Assembly (NCBI GenBank): GCA_942490645.1
Contig: CALNXN010000005.1
Span: 248,001 to 312,000 of the forward strand
Reading direction: 5' to 3'
DNA: 64,000 nt
Source of the DNA: CALNXN01 sp942490645
GTDB lineage: Bacteria; Pseudomonadota; Alphaproteobacteria; Rhodobacterales; Rhodobacteraceae
Below the pieces are notes generated by a model that saw only the letters and a list, made by a program, of their open reading frames with translations, was not told the origin of the DNA and did no database searches. Below are positions 28,120 to 35,814 of this stretch, piece after piece (position 1 is the stretch's first letter; each line of letters starts with the position of its first letter). The position numbers were made by a program, and so were the translations under genes.

Positions 28120-30555
28120 TCAGCTGCGCATCCGGCTGAAATCCGAATCGTAGGGTCCTGGCGCAATCACTTCGCAGGCAACCTGCTCACCACACAGATC
28201 CATTTCCATACGGGTGCCGATGTTTGCTTGATCCGCGTCCACAAACGCATAGGCGAGGTTTTTGCCCAGTCGGTGCCCCCAATCGCCTGAAGTGACGGTG
28301 CCGACCACCGCGCCATCTTGCATTAGTGACGCGCCGCCAAGAGCAGGTGTTTGGGTTGATGCGACATCCAGTGTTACCAGCTTTTTCTTTGGCCCCTCGG
28401 TGTGGCGCTTGACCAGCGCGTCCTTTCCGACGAACTGATCCTTATCAAGCTTTACGAACCGATCCAGACCTGTCTCAAAGGGGTCAAACTCGGTGATCAG
28501 ATCAGCCTTCCAGTGCAGGAAGCCTTTTTCCATCCGCATCGATTCCACGGCACGCGCCCCAAAAAGACCCATTCCGTAAGCCGCACCAGCCTCCCGCAAC
28601 GCCAACCACGCAGCATAAAGCGACGCGTTCGGCACGTGAATCTCATACGCCAGTTCACCGGAAAAGCTGACGCCCATGACCGTCGCCGGAGCAAACCCAA
28701 TAAAGCATTCGCGCACGCTGAGCCACGGGAACGCCTCTTTCGACCAATCGCCCCGCGCGCAGGCTGACAATACGGCGCGCGCATTCGGCCCGGCCAGCAC
28801 CAAGATCGTCTGATCATTGGTCAGGCTACGGATTTGGACGTCTTCACCTGCATCCAAGTGCTGCACCAGCCAGTCCATATCATGATACTCGCTCGCAGCG
28901 GCAGAGCCGTACCAAACCCGGTCCGGACCACGGTCAGACGCAGGAATATTGGCAACTGTCGCCTCGCCCTTGATCATCCCGAAATCATTCAGCAAATAAC
29001 CCAGCCCGACCCGACCTGCGCGTTTGGTCACTGACCCGCAGAACATCCGATCCAGAAACCTGTGACGGTCCGCGCCGGTAATCTCGAACCGATTGAACCC
29101 GTTCACTTCACACAGGCCCACATTGGTCTGAACGTTTTTTACCTCCGCCGCGATCAGGTCGAACGCCTCGTCGAAATCGAAGCCCAGTGTGGGGTGAAAA
29201 TCGGGCGTAGGCTTGAAATAGTCGACCCGCTCCCAGCCATTCACCACGGTAAATTCAGCCCCTTCCGCAGCCATGATCGGGGTTAGAGGCGTTGTCTTGG
29301 CTGGACGGCCCGCAGGGCGATGCTCGTGTGGAAAGTGGAAACGAAACTCGTTTTGATAATCCTCGATCGCCTTGAGGGACGTCAGCTCGACGTTGGTATG
29401 TCCCGTGAACCGTCGCGGGTCGATGCACCACGTGTCGTAACAGGCCTCGCCATGCACGATCTGTTGCGCCAACAGCCAACCATGCCCGCCGCCTTCACCA
29501 AGCCCGGCGCGCAGCCCGATGATGCAGAACGCATTGCGCTTGCCAGGGATCGGTCCGACCAGCGGCGCACCGTCGATCGTATAGGTGATCGGACCATTCA
29601 CCACCGTATGTATGCCAACCTCCATCAGCGCCGGCATCCGCTCAAATGCGCCTTCCAGCACGTCCGTCACCCGGTCGAGATCGTCAGGGCAGAGCGCGTT
29701 CACAAAGTTCGGATCAATCCCGTCCATGCCCCAAGGTTTGCAGTCCTGTTCGTAAAACCCAAGTAGCAAACCGTTCTTTTCCTGACGGCAATAGTAATCT
29801 GAGATCGGACAGCGCAGCAGCGGCATCCGGTGACCTGCATCCTTTATGGCGGGGATGTCTTCGGTCAGAAAATACTGGTGCTCCATCGACGCCACGGGGT
29901 GATGCACGCCCATCATCGCGCCGACTTCATTGACCCGGTAGCCGCCCGCATTCACCACGACATCGCAATCAATATCGCCGTGCTCGGTGTGCACAGTCCA
30001 GGTGTCATCTTTGTGCTGCGTCAGCCCGGTCACCGGCGTGTTGCGATAAACCTCGGCGCCCGCGTTGCGCGCCCGCCGTGCCAGCGCCTGACACAATTGT
30101 GCAGGGTCAATGTCACCATCCAACGGATCCCACAATCCGCCGATCATGTTCTCGGTCGCGATCAGAGGGTGGCGCCGCGCGCATTCTTCCGCATCAATCA
30201 CCTCGAAATGTACGTCCATGCCCCGCGCCATAGATGCAAAATGGCGATACCCCTGCATCTGCGCTTCGGTGTTGGCCAGACGAATTCCACCATCGCCGTG
30301 GTGGTAATTGATCGGATATTCAGGGTCATCCGCAAGTTCTTTGTACAGGTTGATGGAATGGGTTTTCAGACCGACCATCGTCTGGTTCATGCCAAAATTC
30401 GTAACCTGTGCTGCCGAGTGCCACGTCGTGCCCGAGGTCAGCTCGTTGCGCTCCACCAACACGACATCGCTCCAGCCTTCTTGAGTCAGGTGATACAGTG
30501 TCGAGCAGCCCGCAATGCCGCCACCGATGACCACGGCTTTTGTTCTGGATTTCAT
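28120..30555 (-). CDS. Dimethylglycine/sarcosine dehydrogenase-like FAD and GcvT-domain protein
   Basis: From ATG 30555 (preceded by AGAGGAG) the protein has 811 residues. The N-terminal DAO-type FAD fold has VVIGGGIAGCSTLYHL and the flavin-linkage region TSGTTWHSAAQVTNF. The second half (about 430-811) is a GcvT-like, folate-binding aminomethyltransferase fold with the glycine-cleavage C-terminal barrel. This build oxidises N-methyl groups and passes the C1 unit to tetrahydrofolate. Dimethylglycine, sarcosine or a related N-methyl compound is possible. It is divergent from mttB and convergent with phyH. Confidence 0.88.
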   Translation of the reverse strand: MKSRTKAVVIGGGIAGCSTLYHLTQEGWSDVVLVERNELTSGTTWHSAAQVTNFGMNQTMVGLKTHSINLYKELADDPEYPINYHHGDGGIRLANTEAQMQGYRHFASMARGMDVHFEVIDAEECARRHPLIATENMIGGLWDPLDGDIDPAQLCQALARRARNAGAEVYRNTPVTGLTQHKDDTWTVHTEHGDIDCDVVVNAGGYRVNEVGAMMGVHHPVASMEHQYFLTEDIPAIKDAGHRMPLLRCPISDYYCRQEKNGLLLGFYEQDCKPWGMDGIDPNFVNALCPDDLDRVTDVLEGAFERMPALMEVGIHTVVNGPITYTIDGAPLVGPIPGKRNAFCIIGLRAGLGEGGGHGWLLAQQIVHGEACYDTWCIDPRRFTGHTNVELTSLKAIEDYQNEFRFHFPHEHRPAGRPAKTTPLTPIMAAEGAEFTVVNGWERVDYFKPTPDFHPTLGFDFDEAFDLIAAEVKNVQTNVGLCEVNGFNRFEITGADRHRFLDRMFCGSVTKRAGRVGLGYLLNDFGMIKGEATVANIPASDRGPDRVWYGSAAASEYHDMDWLVQHLDAGEDVQIRSLTNDQTILVLAGPNARAVLSACARGDWSKEAFPWLSVRECFIGFAPATVMGVSFSGELAYEIHVPNASLYAAWLALREAGAAYGMGLFGARAVESMRMEKGFLHWKADLITEFDPFETGLDRFVKLDKDQFVGKDALVKRHTEGPKKKLVTLDVASTQTPALGGASLMQDGAVVGTVTSGDWGHRLGKNLAYAFVDADQANIGTRMEMDLCGEQVACEVIAPGPYDSDFSRMRS

Positions 30556-30664
30556 GATGTCAGACTCCTCTCGTTGGATGACGATTTTTGCCGCGCGCAG
30601 GGCCATCTATGCAATACAGCATTCTTATATCCTGAAATTCCGTAGCTATAGTTCGAAATAACAG

Positions 30665-30674
30665 GAATGCATTC
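30665..30674. promoter_or_regulatory. Palindrome GAATGCATTC in the divergent DMGDH-mttB promoter region
   Basis: The 187-base gap between the two divergent start codons holds this perfect 10-base palindrome. GCATTC recurs once about 50 bases to the left. The LysR gene 1.7 kb away is the obvious candidate regulator, but no clear T-N11-A box was identified. This is motif evidence only. Confidence 0.3.
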
Positions 30675-30742
30675 TCCGCTTTTGCCTGTGTTGATGGGGG
30701 CGGCTTAGAGTGTTCTTCAGCACACAGCACCAAGGGCACGTC

Positions 30743-32263
30743 ATGAGCAGAAGCCGAAGCACAAAACGCGGACGCGAGGCGCGGTTGGCCTTGCGCGCGG
30801 CAAAGCCCATCGTCGACCCGTGTCCGCCAGGTCAAAAGGGCGGTGCCTATAAACCACTCAGCGACAGCGATCTCGCTCGCATCTATGATACCGCGCTACG
30901 CCTGCTGGAGACGCTTGGCATGGGCGAAGTCCCTGAACGTCTGCGCGCCGATTTGATGGCAGCCGGTGCCGTGACGGGGCAGGGTGACAGGCTTTGTCTA
31001 CCCCGCACCATGGTTGAACAGGCCATCTCCGTTTCGGCGAAACAGTTCGTCCTGCATGGCCGCGAGGCGCACCGCTCTATCGAAGTGGGCGGCGATCGCG
31101 TCTACTTTGGCACGGGCGGTGCGGCGGTGCAGACACTTGATATGGGCACGGGTCTCTACCGCCCCTCAACGCTGGTGGATCTGCATGATTTCACACGCCT
31201 GCAAGACACCCTTGCCAATGTCAGTTGGTTCACGCGCTGTTGTATCGCCACCGACGTGCCTGACACTTTCGATCTTGATGTGAACACCGCCTACGCGCTC
31301 ATCCGCAACACGACCAAACCAACCGCGACGGCATTCACCGTGGCGGATCACGTCGCACCCATCGCCAAAATGCTGGATGTCGCAGCCGGTGGTCCGGGTG
31401 CGTTTGCCCAGCGTCCCTTCATGAAAGCGCACATCAGCCCGGTGATTTCGCCCATGCGGTTCGGCGAAGATGCGGTCGATGTCGTCTATGAATGCATCGC
31501 CCACAACATTCCCATGTCTTGCATCACGGCGGCACAGGCAGGGGCCACCGCGCCCGCAACGCTGGCTGGATTTCTGGCGCAATCGCTGGCCGAAACGCTG
31601 GCAAGCCTCGTGATGGTCAACGTGATCAAACCCGGGTTTCCGATGGTCTTTTCGAACTGGCCGCTGGTCATTGATCTGCGCACCGGCGCATTTTCCGGCG
31701 GCAGCGGGGAAACGGCGGTTCTGAATGCGGCTTCGGCACAGTTGTCCAATTGGTTGGGCCTGCCGTCCGGCGTGGCTTGCTCCATGACGGATGCCAAAGC
31801 GATTGACGCACAATACGGTATGGAAAAAGGTATCACGTCCTTTGCGGCCGCCGCCGCGGGGGGCAACTTGATTTACGAAAGCTCCGGCATGACTGCATCT
31901 CTCTTGGGGGCGAGTTTTGAGGCATTTGTGCTGGATGATGAAATGCACTCGCACACCTACCGTGCTCTGCGCGGCGTAGAGGTGAACGAAGACAACCTTG
32001 GCTTTGATGCGATCTGCGCCGCTGTTCTGGGCGATGGCCATTTCCTGGGCGGAGCGCACACCCTTGCCGCGATGGAGCGGGATTACTTCTATCCAAATCT
32101 TGCGGATCGGGATGAGCCGCGAACTTGGGCGCTGGGCGGGGCCAAGGATGCATGGGCGCGTGCCAAGGACCGCGCAAAAGACATCCTTGATACGCACAAT
32201 CCGACATACCTGACAGAGGTTCAGGATCGGGCCATTCGTGCCGAATTCAATATTTTGAACTAA
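30743..32263 (+). CDS. Trimethylamine methyltransferase (MttB) family protein, non-pyrrolysine type
   Basis: The 506-residue protein (ATG 30743 after AAGGG) matches the MttB/COG5598 family. It has RIYDTALRLLETLGMGEVPE near the start, FGTGGAAVQTLD, then NVIKPGFPMVFSNWP and a C-terminal helical HNPTYL region. The frame is open throughout, with no in-frame amber, so it is a non-pyrrolysine member. Characterised members of this branch demethylate quaternary amines such as glycine betaine, proline betaine or carnitine by passing the methyl to a corrinoid protein. No MtbC-type corrinoid protein or reactivase is encoded in this window. The stop codon is 3 bases from that of the convergent LysR gene. 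Confidence 0.88.
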   Translation: MSRSRSTKRGREARLALRAAKPIVDPCPPGQKGGAYKPLSDSDLARIYDTALRLLETLGMGEVPERLRADLMAAGAVTGQGDRLCLPRTMVEQAISVSAKQFVLHGREAHRSIEVGGDRVYFGTGGAAVQTLDMGTGLYRPSTLVDLHDFTRLQDTLANVSWFTRCCIATDVPDTFDLDVNTAYALIRNTTKPTATAFTVADHVAPIAKMLDVAAGGPGAFAQRPFMKAHISPVISPMRFGEDAVDVVYECIAHNIPMSCITAAQAGATAPATLAGFLAQSLAETLASLVMVNVIKPGFPMVFSNWPLVIDLRTGAFSGGSGETAVLNAASAQLSNWLGLPSGVACSMTDAKAIDAQYGMEKGITSFAAAAAGGNLIYESSGMTASLLGASFEAFVLDDEMHSHTYRALRGVEVNEDNLGFDAICAAVLGDGHFLGGAHTLAAMERDYFYPNLADRDEPRTWALGGAKDAWARAKDRAKDILDTHNPTYLTEVQDRAIRAEFNILN

Positions 32264-32266
32264 GCG

Positions 32267-33241
32267 TCAATCAATCAGCTTGAACCCGTCTCGTAACCAC
32301 GGCAACTGCGCGTGAAGGGTTGGCAGGGCGCCATCGGCCAGCAACGCGCTTACCTTGCCCCGCACCTGCTTGACAACCGATTGGGCACAATCGGGTGTGG
32401 CGACGACCGATAGGGTGCGTGCAAATGTTTTGCCGGGAAACGGGTGAACCTGCACCCGGTCTTGAAACGCCTTGCCATGCGAAAACAGCAAACCGGTCGT
32501 GATGGTCCAACCCGTTCCCGCCGCCACCATAGCCATCAGCGTGTTGCTGTTGGCGCATTCAAATCGGTTCGGCAGAACACGACCCAGACGCCGCAAGTGG
32601 GATTCGATCTGACGCCCGATATACAGGCCGTCGGAAAACCGCAGAAAGGGCAGGTTGGATGCCCCTTGCATCAACTCTGCGGGGGTTTGCGGGATATCCT
32701 TGGGCGCAATCACAATGAAAGGATCACGAAGAAACGGATAATCCTCAAGGTCCGGAAGGCTTTCGGATGAATAGGCGACCACGCCCATATCAAGTACCCG
32801 ATCCCGCAGCATCTTGATGATCGTGTGGCTCGAATCCGTATGGTAGGAGAAATCGCATTGAGGCATTTGCCGGGACATGAATACCGCCAGATCAGGCGCG
32901 ATATCACTGTCGAAATCCTCTATCATTCCGATGCGCAGATAGCCCGCGTTCGCCGGATTTCCCGCCGATGCCTCGGCCTGCGCAGTGCGGATCTGATACA
33001 GGGCCAGATCGATCTTGCGCAAAAATGCAGTGCCTGTCGGCGTCAGCCGCATCGGTCGGCGCGCGTGGTCAAACAAGTCTACGCCGAGCGTCTTTTCCAG
33101 CCGGCCCAAATGATGCGAGGCCGTGCTGAGCGACAATCCCATTTCATCCGCCGCCGCCTGTAACGACCCCTTGGTGGCGCAGACCTTAAAGAGCTCCAAC
33201 CACTTCAGGCTCAAGTCCTGCTTACCAGCGCGACGTGTCAT
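32267..33241 (-). CDS. LysR-family transcriptional regulator
   Basis: The 324-residue protein has an N-terminal winged helix (LKWLELFKVCATKGSLQAAADEMGLSLSTASHHLGRLE) and a type 2 periplasmic-binding-like effector domain (about 95-310). ATG 33241 (MTRRAGKQDL) is chosen; the open frame to 33349 includes the dnaA terminator. It converges with mttB and is the only regulator in the PhyH-DMGDH-MttB cluster, so it probably controls it; the effector is unknown. Its promoter lies between its start and the terminator of dnaA. Confidence 0.9.
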   Translation of the reverse strand: MTRRAGKQDLSLKWLELFKVCATKGSLQAAADEMGLSLSTASHHLGRLEKTLGVDLFDHARRPMRLTPTGTAFLRKIDLALYQIRTAQAEASAGNPANAGYLRIGMIEDFDSDIAPDLAVFMSRQMPQCDFSYHTDSSHTIIKMLRDRVLDMGVVAYSSESLPDLEDYPFLRDPFIVIAPKDIPQTPAELMQGASNLPFLRFSDGLYIGRQIESHLRRLGRVLPNRFECANSNTLMAMVAAGTGWTITTGLLFSHGKAFQDRVQVHPFPGKTFARTLSVVATPDCAQSVVKQVRGKVSALLADGALPTLHAQLPWLRDGFKLID

Positions 33242-33313
33242 GAGTTCCGCAGCTTTCCTTGTTCTACATGAACATACGCGACCGTACCGAGCGAAAGCCA
33301 GTCGTGCCCCCAA

Positions 33314-33338
33314 TAAAAAACGGCGCCCTAAGGCGCCG
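33314..33338 (-). terminator. Rho-independent terminator of dnaA
   Basis: The stem CGGCGCC-CTAA-GGCGCCG (33321-33338) is followed, in minus-strand direction, by six U (33315-33320). It begins 21 bases past the dnaA stop codon, so dnaA is a separate transcript from LysR and dnaN. Confidence 0.85.
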
Positions 33339-33358
33339 CTTTCCCCCATTCCGCGCCG

Positions 33359-34717
33359 TTACGCTTCCAATGCGCGGCGCAGCAACTCCAGATCTTCAGC
33401 GATCTGGCCATCCTGTTGCTTCAACTCTTCGATCCGCCGGACCCCGTGCATGACGGTGGTGTGATCGCGCCCGCCAAAGCGGCGACCAATCTCAGGCAGG
33501 GATCGGCTTGTCATTTTCTTGCACAGATACATCGCAACCTGCCGCGGACGCGCATAGCTGCGCAAACGCTTGGGGCCGATCATGTCGCTGAGACGGATAT
33601 TGTAGTGATCGGATACTTTGCGCTGAATTTCCTCAACCGTGATCTTGCGTTCCGAAGCGCGCAGAACATCCGACAGACAATCCTGCGTCAATTCCATATC
33701 AATCTCGCGCCCGACCAGTGACGCAAACGCAAAGAGCCGCGTCAACGCGCCTTCCAGAACGCGTACGTTGGTCGAAATACGGTGCGCCAGAAATTCCAAC
33801 ACACCCTCGGCGATCTGAACCTCTGGGTAATTCACGGCCTGCATCTCGACCTTGCTCTGCAAAATGCCAAGCCGCAATTCATAGTCCGTCGGGTGCAAAT
33901 CAACAATCAGGCCGCATTGCAAACGCGATTTCACCCGGTCTTCCAAATCTTTGATCTCACCCGGTGCACGATCCGCGGAAATGATGATCTGTTTGTTCTG
34001 ATCGACCAACGCGTTGAACGTGTGAAAGAACTCGTCCTGCGTACTGTCTTTGCCTGCGATGAATTGCACATCATCGACCATCAAAACATCGACCGAACGA
34101 AAGATTTCCTTGAAATCCATGATCTTGCGATCGCGCAGCGCCTGTACGAAACGGTACATGAATTGCTCGGCAGACAGGTACAGGACATTCAGATCGGGTC
34201 GTCTGGCGGCCAGTTCATGCGCGATCGCATGCATCAAGTGCGTTTTACCGAGACCTACGCCACCGTACAGAAACAAAGGGTTGAACGTGACTGGCCCACC
34301 TTCGGCCACACGGCGCGCTGCGGCATGCGCCAGTTCATTCGGCTTGCCCACCACGAAACGGTCAAAAGTGAAACGCTTGTCCAAAGGTGCAGTATGCAAG
34401 GGGTTGCTCCCATTGGTTCGGGGTGAACGGGCGACAGGGGCTGCGGCTGCGGTCTGCACAGGCCTTGGTGCTGTTTGGCGCGGAACCGAGAATTGCAGGC
34501 GCTGCACATTGTCCAATTCGGACTTGAGCTCGTGCAGAATGAGGTCGGCGAAATTCTGATTCACATAGTTACCAAGGAAGTTCGTGGGAACCTCAAACAG
34601 CGCCACACCGTCTTGTGTGCTGCAATATTCAATTGGCTCGATCCATGTTGTGTAATTGTTCTGCCCGACTGTCTTGAGCAACCTTTGCCGAAGCTGCCCC
34701 CATTTTTCCTTCGTCAT
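33359..34717 (-). CDS. dnaA: Chromosomal replication initiator protein DnaA
   Basis: DnaA opens the origin and loads helicase. From ATG 34717 (MTKEKWGQLRQRLLKTVGQNNY) it has 452 residues. Domain I covers about 1-80 and a short linker about 80-115. The AAA+ domain has Walker A YGGVGLGKTHLMHAI, Walker B VLMVDDVQFIAGK and the sensor IIISADRAPGEI. The C-terminal helix-turn-helix has GGRDHTTVMHGVRRIEEL. A longer frame to 34765 is possible but atypical. It terminates at its own hairpin. dnaN is 6.3 kb away, with a LysR-MttB-DMGDH-PhyH block between. Confidence 0.98.
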   Translation of the reverse strand: MTKEKWGQLRQRLLKTVGQNNYTTWIEPIEYCSTQDGVALFEVPTNFLGNYVNQNFADLILHELKSELDNVQRLQFSVPRQTAPRPVQTAAAAPVARSPRTNGSNPLHTAPLDKRFTFDRFVVGKPNELAHAAARRVAEGGPVTFNPLFLYGGVGLGKTHLMHAIAHELAARRPDLNVLYLSAEQFMYRFVQALRDRKIMDFKEIFRSVDVLMVDDVQFIAGKDSTQDEFFHTFNALVDQNKQIIISADRAPGEIKDLEDRVKSRLQCGLIVDLHPTDYELRLGILQSKVEMQAVNYPEVQIAEGVLEFLAHRISTNVRVLEGALTRLFAFASLVGREIDMELTQDCLSDVLRASERKITVEEIQRKVSDHYNIRLSDMIGPKRLRSYARPRQVAMYLCKKMTSRSLPEIGRRFGGRDHTTVMHGVRRIEELKQQDGQIAEDLELLRRALEA

Positions 34718-34765
34718 ATTTGACCCGTGTTCTTTCTGTAGTTCCCGACCCAAGCAAAGCCCCAT

Positions 34766-35182
34766 CTTTGGATGACCTCACCACTCAACCCATTTGGACG
34801 CACCCCACCGGTCCGGTTCCCAAATGAAACCGGTGGACGTCCATTGGACATTTTAAAGATAGCCAAACCTCGTCCAACCGTAGACACCAAAACCAGATGC
34901 CGCCGTCAGACTTGGCCAAGCCGTCCGTACCGTTTTGTCGACAGGGCAAATCGTTGATCACGCAACGCTTGCAGACTGAATGCACATCATTTCTGATGCG
35001 CCCAGTCCCTGGCCACCCATGTTATCGCAGCAACGCGAAGGATGATCAGGGCCTGTCCCCCCAAGAGCGAAAATGAATCGCTCATTACTGGTAGCAATTT
35101 CGTTACTGGCCGGGCAACAGAACTTCATTGTTGACTCTTACTTTTCAAAAAAAGAATCTCTCGGGCCTTTGAAGAGTCACAT
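34766..35182. other. Gene-free dnaA upstream region; candidate dnaA control region or origin
   Basis: There is no gene between dnaA and the rpsT terminator. The left half has nested inverted repeats: CCACCGGT (34805-34812) with ACCGGTGG (34829-34836), and CCGGTT/AACCGG inside. The right half is AT-richer and holds four GANTC sites at 35075, 35133, 35154 and 35174, where about one per 256 bases is expected by chance. No canonical TTATCCACA DnaA box was found on either strand by eye. In Caulobacter the dnaA promoter and origin use CcrM and CtrA sites, so this may be the dnaA control region; an origin role is unproven. Confidence 0.35.
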
Positions 35183-35217
35183 AAAAAACAAAAAACGCCG
35201 TCAGAAACGGCGTTTTT
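35183..35217 (-). terminator. Terminator of rpsT (palindromic, works in both directions)
   Basis: AAAAACGCCGT (35191-35201) and ACGGCGTTTTT (35207-35217) form a stem with a 5-base loop. U-runs on both sides make it a bidirectional terminator. It lies 35 bases past the rpsT stop codon. Confidence 0.85.
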
Positions 35218-35228
35218 CTTAATAAAAC

Positions 35229-35244
35229 TTAACATTTTGTTAAC
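35229..35244. promoter_or_regulatory. CtrA-type box (TTAA-N7-TTAAC) beside rpsT
   Basis: TTAACATTTTGTTAAC matches the complete CtrA consensus. It lies between the rpsT stop codon (35252) and the rpsT terminator, inside the 3' untranslated part of that transcript and close to the dnaA control region. An adjoining TTAAT six bases upstream of the first half-site adds a third half-site. Chance in an AT-rich stretch is possible. Confidence 0.4.
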
Positions 35245-35251
35245 GCAGGGT

Positions 35252-35515
35252 TTATCCGAGAGCCTTCACGCGCGCCGCCAGTCGGGACATTTTGCGGGAT
35301 GCTGTGTTTTTGTGAAACACACCCTTTGTCACACCGCGCATCAGCTCTGGTTGGGCCGCTTTCAGGGCCGCGACGGAGGCGTCTTTGTCGCCAGAAGCGA
35401 TCGCTTCTTCGACGCGGCGCAGGAACGTGCGGATGCGCGAACGACGTGCTTTGTTGATCTGGAAACGGGTCTCGTTCTGACGAGCGCGTTTCTTGGCTTG
35501 TGGGCTATTGGCCAT
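35252..35515 (-). CDS. rpsT: 30S ribosomal protein S20
   Basis: The 87-residue S20 has the hallmark basic start [15 protein letters not shown] and the end [20 protein letters not shown], which bind 16S rRNA. It is followed by a clean terminator. Its place upstream of dnaA is common in alphaproteobacteria, where rpsT-dnaA flanks the replication-initiation region. Confidence 0.98.
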   Translation of the reverse strand: MANSPQAKKRARQNETRFQINKARRSRIRTFLRRVEEAIASGDKDASVAALKAAQPELMRGVTKGVFHKNTASRKMSRLAARVKALG

Positions 35516-35814
35516 GCGTGAATACCTTTTCTTCGGGTTCGTTATGTCTGTTCAAAGCGCAACACAAACCCAAAGCCGAACACAAACCGTCGGTGAGGTG
35601 ATTCTAGCCAAAGCGGGCTGCACGCGCATGTATCTGGCGGTCTATATGTGCTGCTTATGCAAAATGCAAACCTCAAAAACCTTGCGATCCGTTCCGCGCC
35701 AAATCCTTATGGGATTGACCCCTGCAAACGCGCCGATGTTGATACCCAGCGGCGCGGCACCTTATGAACGAATGATCGCGGATCTGCCCCCGCGCCATAT
35801 CAACTTACGCCCTA
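35516..35814. other. Gap of 299 bases between rpsT and the transglycosylase gene
   Basis: This stretch must hold the rpsT promoter. An open plus-strand frame crosses it from 35493 to 35840, but it overlaps rpsT and the transglycosylase gene in antisense, has no recognisable domain and an odd composition. I see no tRNA, terminator or repeat in it. Confidence 0.5.

Noticed and set aside
34766..35250. Canonical DnaA boxes (TTATCCACA) marking an origin
   Set aside because: Only weak partial matches were found by eye, so an origin is not claimed as a feature.
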